Origin: an uncultured Eubacteriales bacterium
Lineage (GTDB): Bacteria; Bacillota; Clostridia; Oscillospirales; Oscillospiraceae
DNA: 9,400 nucleotides
NCBI GenBank assembly: GCA_900540635.1
Contig: UQGU01000076.1
Coordinates: 1-9,400, forward strand
Reading direction: 5' to 3'
Part shown: piece after piece, positions 6,014-9,400 of the stretch
Position numbering within the stretch: position 1 is the first letter of the stretch
How the letters are laid out: each line of letters starts with the position of its first letter
Program-made: the position numbers and the translations under genes
Notes under the pieces: model-generated
Seen by the model: the letters and a program-made list of their open reading frames with translations, nothing else
Told to the model about the DNA's origin: nothing
Databases searched by the model: none

Positions 6014-7098
6014 CCCTGGAAACCTTACTTGCATCCGTTGCCCCCCTTTCTCAGGAGGCCATGGCTGCCGCCAGGCAGCGGCAGGCCGCCCTTGCCAAGC
6101 CCCCGGAGAGCCTGGGGCGGCTGGAAGAATTGTCCGTTCAGCTGGCGGGCATTACCGGGAAAGTCCACAATTCCATGGACAAGACCCATCTGCTGGTTTT
6201 CGCTGCAGACAACGGCGTTGTGGAAGAGGGCGTTTCCAGTGCGCCCCAATCCGTGACGCTGATGCAGACCGTCAACCTGACCCGGGCCAAGACCGGTGCA
6301 TCGGTGCTTGCCAAGCACTTCGGCTCCGGAATTACGGTCTGCGATGTGGGCGTCAACGCCGTTATCCAGGAGCCCAAGGTCATGAATAAAAAGATCGCCT
6401 TCGGCACCCAAAATATCGCAAAGGGGCCCGCCATGACCCGGGAGCAGGCCATTCAGGCCATTCTCACCGGGGCAGAGCTTGCCATGCAGACGGAAGCGGA
6501 CGCCATGGGCGTGGGAGAGATGGGCATTGGCAACACCACCACATCTTCGGCAGTTCTGTCCGTGCTGCTGGGGGTCAGCGTGGAGACTGTCACCGGCCGG
6601 GGCGGCGGCATTACCGACGACTCCTTCCGGAAGAAGAAGCAGGTCATTGCGGATGCCATCGCGCTGAACAAGCCAAACCCCTCTGATCCGGTGGACGTGC
6701 TGCAAAAGGTGGGCGGATTTGACTTAGCCGCCATGTGCGGTGCGTTCCTGGGGGGCGCTGCCAGCCACCGGCCTATGGTCATCGACGGTTTCATCTCTGC
6801 AGTGGCGGCGCTGTGCGCCGTCCGGCTGTGTCCTGCCGCGGGGGATTACCTGGTGCCCAGCCATGCCTCCTACGAGATCGGCTATAAGCTTGCCATGGAG
6901 GCCATGGGTCTGGAGCCCATTTTCCTGCTGGGCATGCGCCTGGGCGAGGGCAGCGGCTGCCCCCTGGCCTTCCAGGTGCTCAGCGCCGCCTGTGCCGTCA
7001 TCAACGACATGGCCACCTTTGATCAGGCGGGCATTGACGATGGGTATCTGGATGAAATCCGGGAAGGGGACAAGTTCACCGTGGAGGCAAGCAAGTGA
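6010..7098 (+). CDS. cobT: Nicotinate-nucleotide--dimethylbenzimidazole phosphoribosyltransferase
   Basis: CobT transfers phosphoribose from nicotinate mononucleotide to a lower-ligand base, classically 5,6-dimethylbenzimidazole, making the alpha-ribazole phosphate needed for the cobamide lower loop. The 362-residue length is normal for the family. Motifs seen: KPPESLGRLEEL near 30-41, VFAADNGVVEEGVS 63-76, GVGEMGIGNTTTSSA 167-181, TGRGGGI 195-201, FLGGAASHRP 246-255, and LGMRLGEGSGCPLAF 307-321, in which Glu313 corresponds to the catalytic glutamate. The frame is open further upstream to about 5920, but the ATG at 6010 gives the right N terminus, has a GGAGGAAG ribosome site and overlaps the previous stop as ATGA. 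The end overlaps cobU as GTGA. The actual base used (dimethylbenzimidazole, adenine or a phenol) cannot be read from sequence. Confidence 0.97.
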   Translation: MTLETLLASVAPLSQEAMAAARQRQAALAKPPESLGRLEELSVQLAGITGKVHNSMDKTHLLVFAADNGVVEEGVSSAPQSVTLMQTVNLTRAKTGASVLAKHFGSGITVCDVGVNAVIQEPKVMNKKIAFGTQNIAKGPAMTREQAIQAILTGAELAMQTEADAMGVGEMGIGNTTTSSAVLSVLLGVSVETVTGRGGGITDDSFRKKKQVIADAIALNKPNPSDPVDVLQKVGGFDLAAMCGAFLGGAASHRPMVIDGFISAVAALCAVRLCPAAGDYLVPSHASYEIGYKLAMEAMGLEPIFLLGMRLGEGSGCPLAFQVLSAACAVINDMATFDQAGIDDGYLDEIREGDKFTVEASK

Positions 7099-7640
7099 TC
7101 GTCTTCATCACCGGGGGCGCAAAGAACGGGAAGTCCTCCTATGCCCAGGACCTTGCGGTGAAGCTGGCTTCCGGCGGGAAGCACTATTATCTGGCAACCA
7201 TGATCCCCTGTGACGAAGAGGACAATGACCGCATCCGCCACCACATTGCGGACCGGGCCGGTTTGGGCTTTGAAACCGTCGAGCAGGGCAGAGACATTGC
7301 CCGCTGCCTGGAGCGGGCAGACCGGGAAGGCACCTTCCTGCTGGACAGCGTGACGGCGCTGCTGCTCAATGAGCTCTACCCAGACCCTACCACCTGGAAG
7401 CTGGATGCAGACGCTCCCGACCGCTGCCAAAAGGGGCTGGAGACGCTCTGCAATCAGGTCCAAAATATTGTGCTGGTCAGCGATTATATCTATTCTGATG
7501 CAGCCAAATACGACGAAGAGACGGAAGTTTATCGCCGGGGCCTTGCCCAGCTGGACCGCTTTCTGGCGGGAATTGCGGATGCGGTTATCGAGGTCAGCGC
7601 CGGGAGCCATATCTTCCACAAAGGAGAAGGAAAGCTATGA
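7095..7640 (+). CDS. cobU: Adenosylcobinamide kinase / adenosylcobinamide-phosphate guanylyltransferase
   Basis: CobU phosphorylates adenosylcobinamide and then guanylylates it to adenosyl-GDP-cobinamide, the activated partner for CobS. The 181-residue length is normal. The P-loop GGAKNGKS is at 7-14. The RIRHH motif at 46-50 contains the histidine expected to carry GMP, followed by the usual DR and TVE elements. LLDSVTALLLNELY (82-95) matches the conserved central strand. The segment after IVLVSD (125-130) departs from the family: the usual N-E-V-G-x-G-I-V-P element is replaced by YIYSDAAKYD, although the following helix (VYRRGLAQLDRFLAGIADAV) still fits. The GTG start at 7095 overlaps the cobT stop (GTGA), and the stop overlaps cobS (ATGA). 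A CobU-like partner that keeps the missing motif lies two genes downstream. Confidence 0.93.
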   Translation: MIVFITGGAKNGKSSYAQDLAVKLASGGKHYYLATMIPCDEEDNDRIRHHIADRAGLGFETVEQGRDIARCLERADREGTFLLDSVTALLLNELYPDPTTWKLDADAPDRCQKGLETLCNQVQNIVLVSDYIYSDAAKYDEETEVYRRGLAQLDRFLAGIADAVIEVSAGSHIFHKGEGKL

Positions 7641-8377
7641 AGTCTTTTTTTCACGCCTTTTTTATGTGCCAGTCCATGTTCTGCGCCATTCCCTGTCCCT
7701 GCAAAATCTGGGATGAGGATGCAAGGGATAAGCTCCTTTGGTGCCTGCCCCTGGTGGGACTGGAAATTGGCCTGCTGTGGTGGTGCCTCGGTCTGCTGTG
7801 CCGCTTTTTAGGGCTTAGCCAGGCGGTGAGCGGCATTGCCCTGTGTGCCATGCCCTTTTTCGCCACGGGCTTTATCCATCTGGATGGCTTTATGGATGTC
7901 ACCGATGCGGTGGGCTCCTGCCGGGATCTGGCAAAGCGCCGGGAGATTCTGAAGGATTCCCATGTGGGCTCCTTTGCGGTCATTGGTGTGGTGCTGCTGA
8001 TCCTGTGCCAGTTCGCCTTCTGTGTCTCTTTTAACCAGAAAACGGACATTCGTGTTCTGATCGTCATTCCGGTGGTCAGCCGCTGCGGCAGCGCTTTGGC
8101 GGTGGCCCTGCTTCCCAAAATGTCCACCAGCCAGTACGTACGCAAGCAGGCCAAGGCGGCGGATATCTGGATTCCCTGCGCGTTTCTGGCGGGGGCAATT
8201 GCCTTTGCTTTTTCACTGCGCTTCCGCTGCGGTCTGGTCCTTCTGGTGCAGGCTGCGGGCTATGGGCTGGCGCTGCGCAAGGCCTACCGCTCTCTGGAGG
8301 GCATGAACGGCGATATTTCCGGCTATGCCCTGACTCTTTCGGAGCTTTCCGCCCTTGGGGCGTTGGCGATTTTGTAA
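7637..8377 (+). CDS. cobS: Adenosylcobinamide-GDP ribazoletransferase (cobalamin synthase)
   Basis: CobS is the membrane enzyme that joins adenosyl-GDP-cobinamide to alpha-ribazole (or its phosphate), finishing the cobamide. The 246-residue length is normal, and five to seven hydrophobic segments are visible (near 35-60, 63-80, 112-130, 138-155, 165-185, 190-210). Family marks are the N-terminal IPCPCKIWDEDAR (18-30) and the acidic active-site region HLDGFMDVTDA at 81-91 (Asp83, Asp87, Asp90), then RREILKDSHVGSFA (101-114), corresponding to the metal and phosphate-binding motifs. The N terminus is unusually rich in cysteine (Cys11, 16, 20, 22). The ATG overlaps the cobU stop (ATGA), and an AAGGAGAAGG ribosome site lies just before it. 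Only a 10-base gap follows before the next gene. Confidence 0.95.
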   Translation: MKSFFHAFFMCQSMFCAIPCPCKIWDEDARDKLLWCLPLVGLEIGLLWWCLGLLCRFLGLSQAVSGIALCAMPFFATGFIHLDGFMDVTDAVGSCRDLAKRREILKDSHVGSFAVIGVVLLILCQFAFCVSFNQKTDIRVLIVIPVVSRCGSALAVALLPKMSTSQYVRKQAKAADIWIPCAFLAGAIAFAFSLRFRCGLVLLVQAAGYGLALRKAYRSLEGMNGDISGYALTLSELSALGALAIL

Positions 8378-8387
8378 GGAGGCAAGT

Positions 8388-8756
8388 ATGGAACTGATTA
8401 TCGGCGGCGCGTATCAGGGAAAGCGCGCCTTTGCCATGGAAAAGCTTGGCATTCCCGAAACGCAGATTTTCACCTGTGAGGGTACCCATATCGATTTCAG
8501 CAAGCCCTGCATTGACAGGCTCGAGGACTATGTCCTTGCCTGCGTCCGGGCGGGGATTGACCCTATGGAGCAGCTGAAAGGGCAGGATTTGTCGGATAAG
8601 GTGATCATCTGCATGGATATTTTCTGCGGCGTGGTGCCCATCGATGCCACCATGCGCCTGTGGCGGCACACCACGGGGCTTGTCTGCCAGTATTTGGCCA
8701 GGAATGCCGACAGCGTCCACCGGATTTACTGCGGATTGGAGCAGCGACTGAAATGA
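8388..8756 (+). CDS. Short CobU-like protein (122 residues), partner or remnant of adenosylcobinamide kinase/guanylyltransferase
   Basis: The protein resembles CobU but has only about two-thirds of its length. The N terminus has a P-loop-like GGAYQGKR (6-13): the lysine is kept but the following Ser/Thr is Arg, so normal nucleotide binding is doubtful. The middle, which would hold the GMP-accepting histidine motif, is missing or replaced by a short unrelated stretch. The C terminus from about 70 follows CobU closely: a hydrophobic strand KVIICMDI, then CGVVP (80-84) matching the G-I-V-P motif, then LWRHTTGLVCQYLARNADSVHRIYCGL, like the last CobU helix and strand. It has a full AGGAGG ribosome site, an intact frame and ATGA overlap with the next gene, so it looks maintained and not decayed. 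It may assist the full CobU upstream, which lacks this motif, or be a non-catalytic paralogue. Confidence 0.75.
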   Translation: MELIIGGAYQGKRAFAMEKLGIPETQIFTCEGTHIDFSKPCIDRLEDYVLACVRAGIDPMEQLKGQDLSDKVIICMDIFCGVVPIDATMRLWRHTTGLVCQYLARNADSVHRIYCGLEQRLK

Positions 8757-9298
8757 GCAGACTCTACCTGATTCGTCACGGCAATACCGAGGCCAACCTG
8801 CAGCACCGCTACTGCGGCAGCACGGACCTGCCCCTGTCCCAGCCCGGCCGGGAGGCCCTGGAAAAGCTCCAATATGACGTCGGCCCCGTCCGCTTCCTGA
8901 CCTCCGGGATGCTGCGCACGGAGCAGACCCTTGCCATCCTCTTTGGAAACGTACCCCACGGACAGCGCCCCGCCTTCCGGGAGGTGGATTTCGGCATTTT
9001 TGAAATGCACACCTACGAGGAACTGAAGGACGATCCGGCCTATATAGCCTGGATCACCGGGGACAATATGGCCAACATTCCGCCGGAGGGGGAGAGTGGG
9101 AACCAGATGCTCGCCCGGGTTCTGGGAGCCCTGCCGGAGCTTCTGGAAGAGGATACGGTGCTGGTGACCCACGGCGGCGTCATCGCCGCCATCCTGGAGC
9201 ACCTGTTCCCGGAGGAGAACAAAAGCCGCTACCAGTGGCAGCCCGCCCCCGGCTATGGCTACCTGATCGAGGGAAATGCCTTCCGCCCGGTTCCCTGA
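8753..9298 (+). CDS. cobC: Histidine phosphatase family protein, probable alpha-ribazole phosphatase
   Basis: CobC-type enzymes remove phosphate from alpha-ribazole 5'-phosphate or from cobamide 5'-phosphate in the last steps of nucleotide-loop assembly. The 181-residue protein has the phosphoglycerate-mutase-like fold marks: RHG at 8-10 with His9 as the phosphate acceptor, in LIRHGNTEAN; an SGMLRTEQT segment (51-59) supplying the second arginine; the acidic EVDFGIFE (77-84) typical of alpha-ribazole phosphatases; and the second catalytic histidine, His140, in VTHGGV. The frame is open upstream to about 8660, but the start at 8753 gives the standard N terminus right before RHG and overlaps the preceding stop as ATGA. 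The family is broad, so assignment to CobC rests on the operon. No hairpin terminator follows. Confidence 0.87.
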   Translation: MSRLYLIRHGNTEANLQHRYCGSTDLPLSQPGREALEKLQYDVGPVRFLTSGMLRTEQTLAILFGNVPHGQRPAFREVDFGIFEMHTYEELKDDPAYIAWITGDNMANIPPEGESGNQMLARVLGALPELLEEDTVLVTHGGVIAAILEHLFPEENKSRYQWQPAPGYGYLIEGNAFRPVP

Positions 9299-9306
9299 AA
9301 AAAGGA

Positions 9307-9335
9307 TTGACAAAATGAGGAAGATACGGTATAAT
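9307..9335 (+). promoter_or_regulatory. Perfect-consensus sigma-A promoter driving tRNA-Leu
   Basis: TTGACA at 9307-9312, a 17-base spacer, and TATAAT at 9330-9335 match the consensus at all twelve positions with ideal spacing. Transcription would start near 9342, a few bases before the mature tRNA 5' end at 9348. The -35 begins 8 bases after the stop codon of the phosphatase gene, so no terminator separates the cob operon from the tRNA unit. Confidence 0.9.
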
Positions 9336-9347
9336 ACTCAAGCACTT

Positions 9348-9400
9348 GCGAGAGTGTTGGAATGGTAGACAAGCACGTTTGAGGTGCGTGTGGTTATGCC
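9348..9400 (+). tRNA. tRNA-Leu (anticodon GAG), 5' part; cut by window end
   Basis: The acceptor 5' strand GCGAGAG is at 9348-9354. The D stem UUG/CAA (9357-9359 with 9370-9372) encloses a loop with GG, here GGAAUGGUAGA. The anticodon stem pairs 9374-9378 with 9386-9390 (CACGU/GCGUG, with one G-U pair at its end), and the 7-base loop UUGAGGU (9379-9385) has anticodon GAG at 9381-9383, reading CUC and CUU leucine codons. The following bases begin a long variable arm, as expected for a class II leucine tRNA. The T arm and 3' acceptor strand are outside the window. Confidence 0.88.

Noticed and set aside
5270..6034. 254-codon minus-strand frame opposite the CbiR-like gene
   Set aside because: It is a codon-bias shadow of the plus-strand gene, which has coherent TIM-barrel motifs and coupled start and stop overlaps.
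8660..8752. N-terminal extension of the phosphatase
   Set aside because: Histidine phosphatases start just before the RHG motif. The ATG at 8753 does this and overlaps the previous stop.

Overview
The window looks like a GC-rich chromosome segment from an anaerobic Firmicute of the class Clostridia (Oscillospiraceae/Ruminococcaceae-like). This rests on AGGAGG-type ribosome sites, near-consensus sigma-A promoters, a PgcA-type phospho-sugar mutase, an ECF vitamin transporter with a fused double ATPase, and an Ala/Thr/Glu-linker lipoprotein. The taxonomic call is inference; there is no 16S or other marker gene here.

Layout. (1) Bases 1-1159, minus strand: most of a phosphoglucomutase/phosphomannomutase gene whose 3' end lies outside the window, with its own promoter at 1195-1223. 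(2) Bases 1324-1857, minus strand: a secreted lipoprotein with a transcobalamin-like DUF4430 domain, its promoter (1906-1934) and its intrinsic terminator (about 1277-1305). (3) Bases 1858-2047: a divergent intergenic region with back-to-back promoters and a 9-bp inverted repeat around the rightward -10 box. (4) Bases 2048-9298, plus strand: a tightly packed eight-gene operon encoding ECF T, fused ECF AA, ECF S, a CbiR-like TIM-barrel protein, CobT, CobU, CobS, a mini-CobU-like protein and a CobC-type phosphatase (nine reading units counting the two ATPase domains separately). Every junction except CobS/mini-CobU overlaps. (5) Bases 9307-9400: a perfect-consensus promoter followed by the 5' part of a tRNA-Leu(GAG).

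How the genes may work together. The ECF T-A-A-S set probably imports a corrinoid. The divergent lipoprotein may capture it outside the membrane. The CbiR-like protein would cut the nucleotide loop or aminopropanol arm of the imported cobamide/cobinamide to give a cobyrate intermediate. CobT makes alpha-ribazole phosphate, a CobC-type phosphatase removes phosphate, CobU activates adenosylcobinamide (phosphate) with GTP, and CobS joins the two halves. This is a salvage or remodelling cassette and not a de novo pathway: there are no corrin-ring genes, and CbiB, CobD/PduX-type aminopropanol supply and the adenosyltransferase are not in the window.

The least ordinary points are the transcobalamin-like lipoprotein facing the operon, the CbiR-like gene placed between importer and nucleotide-loop genes, a pair of CobU-related proteins with complementary motif losses, and the absence of a cobalamin riboswitch in front of the operon.
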